Below are positions 33,433 through 41,437 of a stretch of DNA of 64,000 bases, piece after piece. The notes beneath the pieces are model-generated. The model did not search any database. It was not told where the DNA came from and was given only the letters and a program-made list of their open reading frames with translations. The position numbers and the translations under genes were made by a program. Position 1 is the first letter of the stretch; each line of letters starts with the position of its first letter. This stretch comes from Salinilacustrithrix sp003476595 (GTDB lineage Bacteria; Actinomycetota; Acidimicrobiia; Acidimicrobiales; Salinilacustritrichaceae), in contig CAXAUZ010000020.1 of NCBI GenBank assembly GCA_963972525.1, positions 1 through 64,000 of the forward strand, given 5' to 3'.

Positions 33433-34506
33433 ATGTTGGACCGCCTGGAGACGCTCGAGCGCGAGTACGCCGAGCTGCAGGCGCGCCTCGGCGATCCCGA
33501 GCTGATCGCCGACCAGACCCGCTACACGCAGGCGACCCGGCGCTACAGCGAGCTCGAGGACATCGTCGACGTCGGCGGCCGTCTGCGCGCCGCGATCGGC
33601 AACGCCGAGACGGCTCGCGAGCTGTCGAAGGAGTCCGAGGGCGACGACAAGGAGCTGTTCCGGGCCGAGGCCGAGGAGGCCGAGCTCGAGGTGGGGCGCC
33701 TCACCGAGGAGCTCAAGCTGCTGCTCCTGCCGAAGGACCCGAACGAGGGCCGCAACGTGATCGTGGAGATCCGCGGGGCCGAGGGCGGCGAGGAGGCGAA
33801 CCTTTTCGCCAAGGACCTGTTCGAGATGTACCAGGGCTTCGCCCAGCGCATGGGCTGGACCCTCGAGGTCATGAACACCGACTGGTCCGACATGGGCGGC
33901 TACAACGAGATCACCTTCGTCGTGAAGGGGGCCAACGCCTGGACCCGCATGAAGCACGAGGGCGGCCCGCACCGCGTCCAGCGCGTGCCGGTCACCGAGG
34001 CCCAGGGCCGCATCCACACCTCGTCGGCCACGGTCACCGTGCTGCCCGAGATCGACGACGTCGAGATCGACATCGACGAGAAGAACGACCTCGAGATCCA
34101 GGTGTACCGGTCCTCGGGGCCCGGCGGGCAGTCGGTCAACACCACCGACTCCGCCGTGCGCATCACCCACAAGCCCTCGGGGCTCGTGGTGTCGATGCAG
34201 GACGAGAAGAGCCAGCTCCAGAACAAAGCCAAGGCCCTGCGGGTGCTGAAGAGCCGGCTCTTCCAGCTGGAGGAGGAGCGCCAGCGTGCCGAGCTGTCGT
34301 CGGCCCGGCGCGACCAGGTGGGCGGTGGTGGCCGCAGCGAGAAGATCCGGACCTACAACTACAAGGAGAACCGGATCACCGACCACCGCATCGGGCTCAC
34401 GCTCTACAAGCTCGACAAGGTCCTCGCCGGCGACCTCGACGACGTGTCCGATGCCCTCGTCCAGGAGGAGCAGGCCGAGCGCCTCGCCGACGCCACCGCC
34501 GGCTGA
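33433..34506 (+). CDS. prfA: Peptide chain release factor 1
   Basis: 357 residues. The GGQ motif is in RSSGPGGQSVNTTDSAVR; the stop-codon recognition tripeptide is PVT (VQRVPVTEAQGR), which marks RF1 (UAG/UAA) rather than RF2 (SPF). Its methylase, prmC, is encoded 2.2 kb downstream beyond an inserted sigma/anti-sigma pair on the other strand. Confidence 0.95.
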   Translation: MLDRLETLEREYAELQARLGDPELIADQTRYTQATRRYSELEDIVDVGGRLRAAIGNAETARELSKESEGDDKELFRAEAEEAELEVGRLTEELKLLLLPKDPNEGRNVIVEIRGAEGGEEANLFAKDLFEMYQGFAQRMGWTLEVMNTDWSDMGGYNEITFVVKGANAWTRMKHEGGPHRVQRVPVTEAQGRIHTSSATVTVLPEIDDVEIDIDEKNDLEIQVYRSSGPGGQSVNTTDSAVRITHKPSGLVVSMQDEKSQLQNKAKALRVLKSRLFQLEEERQRAELSSARRDQVGGGGRSEKIRTYNYKENRITDHRIGLTLYKLDKVLAGDLDDVSDALVQEEQAERLADATAG

Positions 34507-34541
34507 CCCCTGGTGCCCGGGCGCCGCCACCCCCGAGGGAA

Positions 34542-34560
34542 CTGGCAGCGGCCACGGAAC
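34542..34560 (-). repeat. Copy of the 20-base intergenic motif, reversed
   Basis: The minus strand reads gttccgtggccgctgccag, matching the left arm of the hairpin at 33341. It sits in the gap between the convergent prfA and anti-sigma-like genes. Confidence 0.5.
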
Positions 34561-34561
34561 A

Positions 34562-36091
34562 TCAGAAGCGCCAGGTGCGCTCGCCGCCGTCCGTCTGGAA
34601 CGTGACGTCGATGCGGACGTCGCCCTTGACGTCGGTCACCAGCGCGATGAACAGCACGTGGTCGGACCCGGCGATGCCGCCGGTGGACACCTGCTCCGGC
34701 GTGAGCGACTCGCCGGTCGACCGGTCGGTGATCGTCACGCGCTGGACGTCGGTCCCCGGGGGGACGACGCCACCGAGCGCGAAGCCGCTCCCTGGCTCGC
34801 CGAGCCACATCAGCTGGACCGCGGGCGTCCGCAGGTCCCGCAGGGGATAGCCCGACCCGCTCGTGCCGTTGCCGGCCTCGACCTCCATCACCAGGTCCAG
34901 GGCGCTCAGCTCGTGCGACGTGATCGCGACGCGGGCCCGGGTGGCGGGGCTCTCGGCGAGGAGCTCGGCCACGCTCGGGGCCTCGGAGATCGGATCGAAC
35001 CGCTCGTCGGGGAAGTCGAGCAGGGGATGGTCGGGGTCGGGCGGGAGGTCGGCCAGCACGCGCTCGTGCTCGGCCTCGGTGATCGGGGTCAGGTGAGCGT
35101 CCAGGAGCGGGACGATGTCCGCCGGGTCGCCGTGGAAGACCACCTCGACGAGGGTCCCGTCGGCTTCGAGCCATGACAGCTCGCCCTCGCTCCCGGGACC
35201 GATCCGGTTGTGGTGCGCCGATCGGCCACGGACCTGGAACAGCTCGGTCTCGGTGCCCATGGTGCGGCGGGCCTCCCACCGTGCCTGGGGGTCCGGGCCC
35301 GACGACCAGCCGATGACGAGGTCCCGCTCGTCGCTCGCGTGGTCGTACGCGATGCCGCTGCGACCGGTCGGGCCGCTCCCGGCGTAGGCGAGCATCGGCG
35401 AGAAGTCGGCGATGGGCCCCTGGTGCAGGAGCACGTGCCCGGGGAGCGCAGCGCTGCCGTCCCAGCCCTGCTCGACGGCCGCCCGTCCGATCGCGACCAG
35501 GCCATCCGCCTCCAGGTGGACCGAGGAGAGGAGGCGGACCTGGTCCCCCGTCGGCCAGGAGAGCTGCACCTGGGGGCCGAGGACGCGCAGGATCCCTTCG
35601 GCCCCACCGAGCTGCACCACCTCGCCGGGGAAGTCGTTGGCGCCGGAGGGGAGCACGCCGGTCAGCACGATCGGTGCGTCGGCGGCATCGGCCCCCTCGG
35701 GCAGGTGGGCCATCCAGTGCAGCTCGAGCGGGTCCGGGTCTCCTGGGTGGCGCGCCGTGTCGGGACCGAACGCCGCCCGGACCTCGTAGCCGAGGGCAGC
35801 GGGATCGGCGAGCGACAGCCGGGTGACGTCGGCGCCGGTCTCGACCGGGACGTCCCGGTCGGCGACCGTGCCCCGCTCGTCGTCCCGAGCGTCCAGCGAC
35901 AGCCCGATCCCGACCAGCGCGACCACGATGAGGGCAGCGGCGACCAGCAGCGGCACCCACGGGCGCCGGCGACTGCGTCCGGCCTCGACGGGCCGGGGAG
36001 CGGGCTGGGCATCGACCAACCCGGCGTCGAGCGCGGTGACGGCTCGACGGGCCCGGCGATCCAGCGCCTCGAGCAGCTCGGTGTCCTCCAT
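34562..36091 (-). CDS. Membrane protein downstream of an ECF sigma factor, probable anti-sigma-like
   Basis: 509 residues. A short cytosolic N-terminus (MEDTELLEALDRRARRAVTA) is followed by one membrane helix near residues 46-66 (VPLLVAAALIVVALVGIGL) and a large external region of about 440 residues with no recognised domain. Its ATG overlaps the sigma factor stop (TGATG), and sigma-membrane protein pairs of this layout are usually sigma/anti-sigma partners. The N-terminus is short and lacks a zinc-binding HxxxCxxC motif, so the interaction is inferred from position only. Probably a sensor of an envelope signal. Confidence 0.68.
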   Translation of the reverse strand: MEDTELLEALDRRARRAVTALDAGLVDAQPAPRPVEAGRSRRRPWVPLLVAAALIVVALVGIGLSLDARDDERGTVADRDVPVETGADVTRLSLADPAALGYEVRAAFGPDTARHPGDPDPLELHWMAHLPEGADAADAPIVLTGVLPSGANDFPGEVVQLGGAEGILRVLGPQVQLSWPTGDQVRLLSSVHLEADGLVAIGRAAVEQGWDGSAALPGHVLLHQGPIADFSPMLAYAGSGPTGRSGIAYDHASDERDLVIGWSSGPDPQARWEARRTMGTETELFQVRGRSAHHNRIGPGSEGELSWLEADGTLVEVVFHGDPADIVPLLDAHLTPITEAEHERVLADLPPDPDHPLLDFPDERFDPISEAPSVAELLAESPATRARVAITSHELSALDLVMEVEAGNGTSGSGYPLRDLRTPAVQLMWLGEPGSGFALGGVVPPGTDVQRVTITDRSTGESLTPEQVSTGGIAGSDHVLFIALVTDVKGDVRIDVTFQTDGGERTWRF

Positions 36092-36618
36092 CACGACTCC
36101 TCCAGCTCGTCGCGGAGCAGCTCGGCGAGCGCCATTCGGCCCCGGTGCAGGTGGACCTTGACGGTGCCCTCGGCGATGTCGAGGATGCCGGCGATCTCGG
36201 ACACGGGCAGGTCCTCCAGGTAGTGGAGCGCCACGGCCTGGGCCTGGCGCTCGGGCAGCGAGCGCAGCGCGGACCAGAACGCGTCGTCCGGCGGCAGCTC
36301 GTCGCGGTGGACGCCGTCGGTGGGGACGCGAGCCAACGCCCGTCCCTCCGCGGCGCGTCGACGGGCGGCCGAGGTCGCCGCGTTGAGCAGCACCCGACGG
36401 GTGAAGCCGCCGGGCGACTCGTAGCGACGGACCCGGTCCCAGTCCCGGTGCACGGCGAGCATGGCGTCCTGGACGAGCTCCTCGGCGAGGTCGCGGCGCC
36501 CGGTCAGGGTCCAGGCGAGGCGGACGAGCGGTCGGTGCTCGCGGCGGTAGAGGTCCTCGAACGTTGAGGCGCCACCGTCGAGCACGACCACGGTCGGGTC
36601 GGGCACCTCGCTGCTCAA
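36091..36618 (-). CDS. ECF sigma factor, SigE/SigM-like subfamily
   Basis: 175 residues from TTG 36618, chosen because GGAGGTG lies five bases upstream (GTG 36606 and GTG 36651 are alternatives). Region 2 is FEDLYRREHRPLVRLAWTLT and the following AEELVQDAML; region 4 is LRSLPERQAQAVALHYLEDL with EGTVKVHLHRGR. It overlaps the membrane gene by one base. The pair interrupts prfA and prmC on the opposite strand. Confidence 0.9.
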   Translation of the reverse strand: MSSEVPDPTVVVLDGGASTFEDLYRREHRPLVRLAWTLTGRRDLAEELVQDAMLAVHRDWDRVRRYESPGGFTRRVLLNAATSAARRRAAEGRALARVPTDGVHRDELPPDDAFWSALRSLPERQAQAVALHYLEDLPVSEIAGILDIAEGTVKVHLHRGRMALAELLRDELEES

Positions 36619-36730
36619 CGCCGCACCTCCGGTTCCGTCGACTGCCTCCACACCCCACCACACGAACGAGGGCGTCCCGAGGTTTACCTGGCCGCAACAC
36701 GAGCACTGCCAGAACGAGAAGGGGGGCTCG

Positions 36731-36736
36731 TAGGAT
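36731..36736 (+). promoter_or_regulatory. -10 box (TAGGAT) of prmC
   Basis: TAGGAT lies 11 bases before the ATG of prmC. Spacing is longer than at the other leaderless-type sites. Confidence 0.4.
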
Positions 36737-36747
36737 CGGCTCGCTCC

Positions 36748-37605
36748 ATGGTCGCCGACACCGACACGACGAGCTGGGCCGAGCTGCACCAGCAGACCGT
36801 CGAGCGGCTGCGCGCCGCCGGCATCGAGAACGCGCCCAACGAGGCCCGTTGGATCATCGAGCGCGCCGCCGGCGACCCCTACCGCCTGGTGGCCGACAAG
36901 CCGGTCACCGTCCGCTCGCACCACCACTGGCGGCTCATGGTCGAACGGCGCGAGGCGGGTGAGCCGCTGCAGTACGTGCTGGAGCGCTGGCCGTTCCGTC
37001 GCCTCGAGCTCTTCGTCGACCGTCGGGTGCTGATCCCGCGTCCCGAGACCGAGGTCGTGGTCGATGCCGTCCTCGACGAGCACGCCCGGGTCGGGGGAGC
37101 CGTCGTGGACCTCGGCACCGGCTCCGGCGCCATCGCCCTGTCCGTCGCGTCGGAGCGCCCGGGCACCGAGGTCTGGGGCGTCGAGCGGTCACCGGACGCG
37201 CTGGCCGTGGCCCGGGCCAACTGCACCGGCCTCGGCCGCAGGGCCCGCACGGTGCGCCTGGTCGAGGGCTCGTGGTTCGCCGCGCTCCCCGACGAGCTGC
37301 GGGGCGAGGTCGGGGTCGTGGCGTCCAACCCGCCCTACGTCCCCGACGCGGCCGAGCTGCCCGACGACGTCGAGCGCTGGGAGCCGATCGACGCCCTGCG
37401 CGCCGGCGACGACGGGCTCGCCGACATCCGGGTCATCGTCGCCGAGGCGGCCGAGTGGCTCGCCCCCGGTGGCGCGCTCGTGGTCGAGCACGGTGACGAC
37501 CAGGGACCGGCCACCCGTGCGCTGGCCGCCAGTGCCGGGTTCACCGAGATCCGCACCGGCACCGACCTCGCCGGCCGCGAGCGCTTCCTGGTGGCCCGGC
37601 GGTGA
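36748..37605 (+). CDS. prmC: Release factor glutamine methyltransferase
   Basis: 285 residues. An N-terminal helical domain precedes a Rossmann methyltransferase: RVLIPRPETEVVVD, VDLGTGSGAIALS (SAM binding) and the catalytic ASNPPYVP. It methylates the Gln of the GGQ motif in RF1/RF2. Its last four bases (GTGA) overlap the start of the next gene. Confidence 0.94.
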   Translation: MVADTDTTSWAELHQQTVERLRAAGIENAPNEARWIIERAAGDPYRLVADKPVTVRSHHHWRLMVERREAGEPLQYVLERWPFRRLELFVDRRVLIPRPETEVVVDAVLDEHARVGGAVVDLGTGSGAIALSVASERPGTEVWGVERSPDALAVARANCTGLGRRARTVRLVEGSWFAALPDELRGEVGVVASNPPYVPDAAELPDDVERWEPIDALRAGDDGLADIRVIVAEAAEWLAPGGALVVEHGDDQGPATRALAASAGFTEIRTGTDLAGRERFLVARR

Positions 37606-38219
37606 CCGCGCCCGTCCTCGCCGCGGACGACCCGGGTGCGGTCGAGCGCGCCGCCAAGTCGCTCCTCGGCGGTGGACTCGTGGTCCTGCCGACCGAGACG
37701 GTCTACGGCCTGGCCGCGCTGGCGTCCGACCCGGACGCGACCCGTGCCCTGTTCGAGCGCAAGGGCCGGGGGGCTGCCGTCCCGGTGGCGGTGCTGTGCG
37801 CCGACGCCGACCAGGCCCTGGCGCTGGCCGAGGCGGCCTCGCCGCTGGCCCGGGCGCTCGCCGCGGCCCACTGGCCGGGGCCGCTCACGATGGTCCTGCC
37901 CCGGCGTGCCGGCCTGCCGTGGGCGTTGGGGGAGCCGACCCACACCATCGGCCTGCGCTGCCCCGACCACGACCTGGTGCGCGCCCTCGCCGCCCGCGTC
38001 GGCCCGCTGGCCACCACCAGCGCCAACCGCCACGGCCAACCCACGCCGGCGTCCGCCACCGAGGCCGCCGAGCAGCTGCTCGGGCCGGTCGACCTGGTGC
38101 TCGACGGCGGCGCGCTCACCGGCATGCCATCCACCGTCGTCGACCTCACCGGTGCGCGTCCGCGCGTGCTGCGCCAGGGCGCGGTGGACATCGACGCGAG
38201 CGACGCGCCGGACGCCTAG
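37602..38219 (+). CDS. tsaC: L-threonylcarbamoyladenylate synthase (TsaC/YrdC family)
   Basis: 205 residues, YrdC domain only, so TsaC-like rather than two-domain Sua5. VVLPTETVYGLAA, FERKGRG (KxR motif) and TTSANRHGQPTP are the substrate-binding marks. It makes threonylcarbamoyl-AMP for the t6A37 modification of ANN-decoding tRNAs. Coupled to prmC through a GTGA overlap, as usual in actinobacteria. Confidence 0.92.
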   Translation: MTAPVLAADDPGAVERAAKSLLGGGLVVLPTETVYGLAALASDPDATRALFERKGRGAAVPVAVLCADADQALALAEAASPLARALAAAHWPGPLTMVLPRRAGLPWALGEPTHTIGLRCPDHDLVRALAARVGPLATTSANRHGQPTPASATEAAEQLLGPVDLVLDGGALTGMPSTVVDLTGARPRVLRQGAVDIDASDAPDA

Positions 38220-38257
38220 CCTCCCGGGCCGACCACACCTCGAGGGAGCCGCCACCA

Positions 38258-38698
38258 ATGCCCGACATCGACCTCTCCACCATCTCCTTCTTCTCCGGCT
38301 TCGACCGCGCCGCGCTCGACAAGATCGCCGCCATGGGCGAGACCGTGGAAGCCGAGAAGGGCGCGGTGCTCATGGAGCAGGGCGAGGTCGGCCGCGAGGC
38401 GTTCGTCGTCGTCTCCGGCGAGGTGCAGATCATCGTCAACGGCCACGTCGTCGGCACCGCCGGCCGCGGCTCGGTGCTGGGCGAGATGGCGCTGCTCGAC
38501 CTGCGTCCCCGCTCGGCCACGCTGGTCGCGCTCACCGACGTCGAGCTCATCAGCTACGCGTCCAAGCAGTTCCGCCAGATCGTCGACGAGATGCCGGCCG
38601 ACGCCCGCGCCGCCCTCGACGAGCGCGACGAGCGCTTCCGGGCCGAGAACCTCGAGATCGGCTTCGACGACGAGCGGCCCCGCCCACCCGGCCACTGA
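38258..38698 (+). CDS. Cyclic nucleotide-binding domain protein
   Basis: 146 residues, a single CRP-type beta-barrel domain: FFSGFDRAALDKIAA at the start, VLMEQGEVGREAFVVVSGEV and GSVLGEMALLDLRPRSATLV (phosphate-binding cassette with the Glu and Arg that contact cyclic nucleotides). There is no HTH. It could bind cAMP or be a structural variant acting on a partner. GAGGGA lies ten bases before the ATG, and TAGCCT at 38217-38222 is a possible -10 box. Confidence 0.87.
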   Translation: MPDIDLSTISFFSGFDRAALDKIAAMGETVEAEKGAVLMEQGEVGREAFVVVSGEVQIIVNGHVVGTAGRGSVLGEMALLDLRPRSATLVALTDVELISYASKQFRQIVDEMPADARAALDERDERFRAENLEIGFDDERPRPPGH

Positions 38699-38709
38699 CC
38701 CCAGCCCGC

Positions 38710-38757
38710 TTCTGGCCTACATCCGTGACCACCAGGTGGCGCCGATGCAGGCCAGAA
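38710..38757. terminator. Inverted repeat between convergent cyclic-nucleotide and thiolase genes
   Basis: Arms of 14 bases (ttctggcctacatc and its complement with one mismatch) at 38710-38723 and 38744-38757 enclose a 20-base loop holding a smaller CCACC/GGTGG pair. Placement between two convergent stops suggests a bidirectional terminator. Confidence 0.55.
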
Positions 38758-38773
38758 CGAGAGCTTCTGCGGG

Positions 38774-40261
38774 TCAGTCCAGGAGGCTGACCCGGCCCTC
38801 GGCGGTGCGGTGCACGCGCCGGCCGATGATGTCCTCGGCCACCATGGTGGCGAGGGTGTCGGCGTCGTCGGTGGTGCCCCAGGCGCGGCGGCCGTCGTCG
38901 AGCAGCATGGCGACGATGCCCTGCTCGGGCTGGCCGTCCTTGCCGTGCATCACCGTCCAGGTCTCCACCGTGGCCTCGCCGTCGTGGTCGGGTGCGACCT
39001 CGCGGGACGGCAGGGCATCGATCTCGTCCTGCGGGTGGGCGTGACGGAACCCCTCGGCCGGCGGCTCGGTGGAGTAGATGCCGAAGGCGTGCTTGGTGAG
39101 GTAGCCGCCGTTGGCCCACACCAGGCCGGTGCTGCCCGGGTCGTCCCGCAGGGCGTCGACCATCGCGGCGATGGAGTGCATCACGTAGTTGTTCCACGGC
39201 CCGCCGGCGAAGCTCAGCCCGCCGGTGAGGGTGAGCTGGCGGTCGAGGTCGAGGCCGAGCTCGTCGGCGCCGACCTGCACCGCCACCGGGAAGCACGAGT
39301 AGAGGTCGACGTGGTCGATGTCGTCGATGGTGAGGCCGGCCTCGGCCAGCGCGGCCCGGCCGGCGATGCCCACCGCGGGCGCGGTGTAGAGGGTGTCGCG
39401 GTGGGACACGTAGGGGTGCTCGTGCGCATCGGAGCCGGCCAGCGGGAACACCCAACGATCCCGGGGCACGCCCAGGCGCTCGGCCACCTCGACCGAGCAC
39501 ACCAGCACCGCAGCCGACTGCTCGACCGCGTTGTTGGAGTTCATCACCTTCGTGTACGGCATCCCGACCATGCGGTTGGTGGGGGAGGGGGTGACGATCT
39601 CCTCGGGGGTCATGGCCTCCTGGATCCAGGCGTGCGGGTTCTTCGCCGCGACCTCGGAGAACCGCGACCACAGCCCGCCGAGGATCGGCAGGTGCTCGTC
39701 CATGGTCCGGCCGAGGTGGTGGCGGCGGGCCTGCTCGAACATCGGGTACACCTGGATCGGCAGGAAGATCCCGAGGGCGGTCTCGGCCTCGTGGTTCATC
39801 TCGACCGCGGTGCCGATCTCCCGGGCCGGCTCGGTGCCCTCGGGCTCGGTGGTCCACGGCGGGTTCTCGCCGGCGGCGCGGTACTTGGAGCGGGTCCGCC
39901 ACGACTCGGCGCCGGCCAGCAGCACGCAGGAGACCTCGCCCGCCTGGATGTCGAGCGCCGTCTGGTTCAGCAGCATCTGCGGGGAGTTGCCGCCCATGGC
40001 CGAGATGCCGCTGTCGACCGGGTGCCCGACACCGAGGCGCTCGGCCACCAGCGAGCCGGGATCGGTGTAGCGCCACGACAGCAGCCCGACCGTGCGGACC
40101 GAGTCGATCGCGGCGGCATCGGTGACGGAGGCGTCCTCGAGGGCGGCCTGGCCGGCGACGACCATGAGGTCCACCGGCTCGAGCTCGGGCTCGCCGCGGT
40201 CGACGCGCTGGCTCCGCTGGCCGACGCCGATGATGACCGGGGTGCGGGGATCGAGCGACAC
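38774..40261 (-). CDS. Thiolase-superfamily protein (acetyl-CoA acetyltransferase-like)
   Basis: 495 residues, longer than catalytic thiolases (about 390-400), with an extra C-terminal segment. The fold is shown by PVIIGVGQRSQRVDRGEPEL, VLLAGAESWRTRSKYR and WANGGYLTKHAFGIYST. Where thiolases have the nucleophilic Cys, the sequence is MGGNSPQMLLNQT, with no Cys. This resembles the mycobacterial thiolase-like proteins of SCP2-type, whose reaction is not settled. GGAGGT precedes the GTG at 40261, and a TetR-type operator lies 16 bases upstream, implying control by a lipid- or acyl-CoA-sensing repressor. Confidence 0.82.
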   Translation of the reverse strand: MSLDPRTPVIIGVGQRSQRVDRGEPELEPVDLMVVAGQAALEDASVTDAAAIDSVRTVGLLSWRYTDPGSLVAERLGVGHPVDSGISAMGGNSPQMLLNQTALDIQAGEVSCVLLAGAESWRTRSKYRAAGENPPWTTEPEGTEPAREIGTAVEMNHEAETALGIFLPIQVYPMFEQARRHHLGRTMDEHLPILGGLWSRFSEVAAKNPHAWIQEAMTPEEIVTPSPTNRMVGMPYTKVMNSNNAVEQSAAVLVCSVEVAERLGVPRDRWVFPLAGSDAHEHPYVSHRDTLYTAPAVGIAGRAALAEAGLTIDDIDHVDLYSCFPVAVQVGADELGLDLDRQLTLTGGLSFAGGPWNNYVMHSIAAMVDALRDDPGSTGLVWANGGYLTKHAFGIYSTEPPAEGFRHAHPQDEIDALPSREVAPDHDGEATVETWTVMHGKDGQPEQGIVAMLLDDGRRAWGTTDDADTLATMVAEDIIGRRVHRTAEGRVSLLD

Positions 40262-40276
40262 GGGTACCTCCGAAGG

Positions 40277-40296
40277 ACTTGACCGAACGGTCAAGT
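40277..40296. promoter_or_regulatory. TetR-family-type operator
   Basis: acttgaccgaacggtcaagt is a perfect 20-base inverted repeat (nine-base arms, AA centre). It is 16 bases upstream of the thiolase-like start and 55 bases upstream of the phosphatase gene on the other strand. GACCGNNCGGTC cores are typical of TetR repressors of lipid catabolism. The half-site ACTTGACCG also occurs at 6640-6648 before the acyl-CoA dehydrogenase. Confidence 0.75.
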
Positions 40297-40337
40297 ATGG
40301 AGGAGTCGCGACCTCGGATGCCACATCGGGTCACCGG

Positions 40338-40343
40338 TAGCCT
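40338..40343 (+). promoter_or_regulatory. -10 box (TAGCCT) of the low-molecular-weight phosphatase gene
   Basis: TAGCCT is followed by eight bases and the ATC at 40352. The spacing matches the leaderless -10 boxes elsewhere in the window and supports transcription starting at, and translation starting near, that ATC. Confidence 0.45.
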
Positions 40344-40351
40344 CCGGCAGC

Positions 40352-40909
40352 ATCGACCCCTCCGCCGTCCGCATCCTCGTCGTCTGCACCGGCAACATCT
40401 GCCGATCGCCCATGGCCGAGGCCATGCTGCGCCAGCGCCTCGACGAGCGCGATGTCCCGGCCCAGATCACCTCGGCCGGCTTCGTCACCGAGGACCGTCC
40501 CGCGTCGCCCCCCGCGGTGGAGCTGCTGTCCGGGCGCGGCCTGGACCTGCGGTCGCACCGCAGCCAGCGGGTCACCGTCGACCACCTCGGCGACCCCGAC
40601 CTGATCCTGTGCATGGAGCGCATGCACGTCCGGGAGGTCGCCGTCCTCGACCGGGACGCCTTCGAGTGCACCTTCACCCTCCCGGACCTGGCCCGCCGGG
40701 CCGAAGCCCACGGTCCGCGCCGCGACGGCGAGGGCGTGCGCGACTGGCTCCGGCGCATCGGAGCCGGGCGTCGGCCGGCCGACGTGCTCGGCGTCGCCCC
40801 CGAGGACGAGGTGCCGGATCCGTACGGCCGCCCTGCCGCCGCGTACCGTCGCACCGCCGAGACCCTCGACGAGCTCCTCGACGTCGTCGTCTCCCACCTG
40901 TTCCCCTGA
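40352..40909 (+). CDS. Low-molecular-weight protein tyrosine phosphatase, non-canonical start
   Basis: About 185 residues if started at ATC 40352 (IDPSAVRILVV). The P-loop VCTGNICRSPMAEAML, with the nucleophilic Cys and Arg, is the mark of the family; the C-terminal acid loop is PEDEVPDPYGRP. The first ATG in frame (40412) lies inside this motif, after the catalytic Cys, and no ATG, GTG or TTG exists between it and a stop at 40280-40282. Either ATC is used, or a one-base error hides a start such as ATG 40318. Bacterial homologues act in capsule/exopolysaccharide control or host signalling; here the role is unknown. Confidence 0.8.
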   Translation: MDPSAVRILVVCTGNICRSPMAEAMLRQRLDERDVPAQITSAGFVTEDRPASPPAVELLSGRGLDLRSHRSQRVTVDHLGDPDLILCMERMHVREVAVLDRDAFECTFTLPDLARRAEAHGPRRDGEGVRDWLRRIGAGRRPADVLGVAPEDEVPDPYGRPAAAYRRTAETLDELLDVVVSHLFP

Positions 40910-40932
40910 TCCACCTCGACCCGGAGCCCCCA

Positions 40933-41391
40933 TTGCGCATCGCCATCGGCGCCGACCACGCCGGCTACGACCTCAAGCAGCACCTGCTCACCACCATCGC
41001 CGACCTCGGCCACGAGGCCATCGACATGGGCACCGACTCGACCGAGTCGGTCGACTACCCACCGATCATGGCCGCGGTGGGTCAGGCGGTCGCGAGCGGC
41101 GACGCCGACCGGGGCATCGTGCTCGGCGGCTCGGGCCAGGGCGAGCAGATCGCGGCCAACAAGGTGCGCGGCGTGCGCGCCGCGCTGTGCAACGACCTGT
41201 ACACGGCGCGGATGAGCCGTGAGCACAACGACGCCAACGTGCTCGCGATGGGTGCCCGCATCGTGGCGCCCGGCCTGGCCGACGAGATCCTGCAGCTGTG
41301 GCTCACCACGCCGTTCGAGGGCGGTCGCCACGAGCGGCGGGTCGACGGCATCCACGCCATCGAGAACGGCAACGGGGGAACCGCCGGCTGA
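40933..41391 (+). CDS. rpiB: Ribose-5-phosphate isomerase B
   Basis: 152 residues from TTG 40933 with GGAG six bases upstream. LRIAIGADHAGYDLK, GIVLGGSGQGEQIAANKV and REHNDANVLAMGARI are the RpiB/LacAB marks; the catalytic-site position is Ser/Gly-rich (GGSGQG) as in the mycobacterial type, which uses Glu as acid. It interconverts ribulose-5-P and ribose-5-P. Placed before glyA. Confidence 0.9.
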   Translation: MRIAIGADHAGYDLKQHLLTTIADLGHEAIDMGTDSTESVDYPPIMAAVGQAVASGDADRGIVLGGSGQGEQIAANKVRGVRAALCNDLYTARMSREHNDANVLAMGARIVAPGLADEILQLWLTTPFEGGRHERRVDGIHAIENGNGGTAG

Positions 41392-41437
41392 CGCCGGCGA
41401 TCACGACCGCCATCGACATCGGTGGCACGATGGGGCC

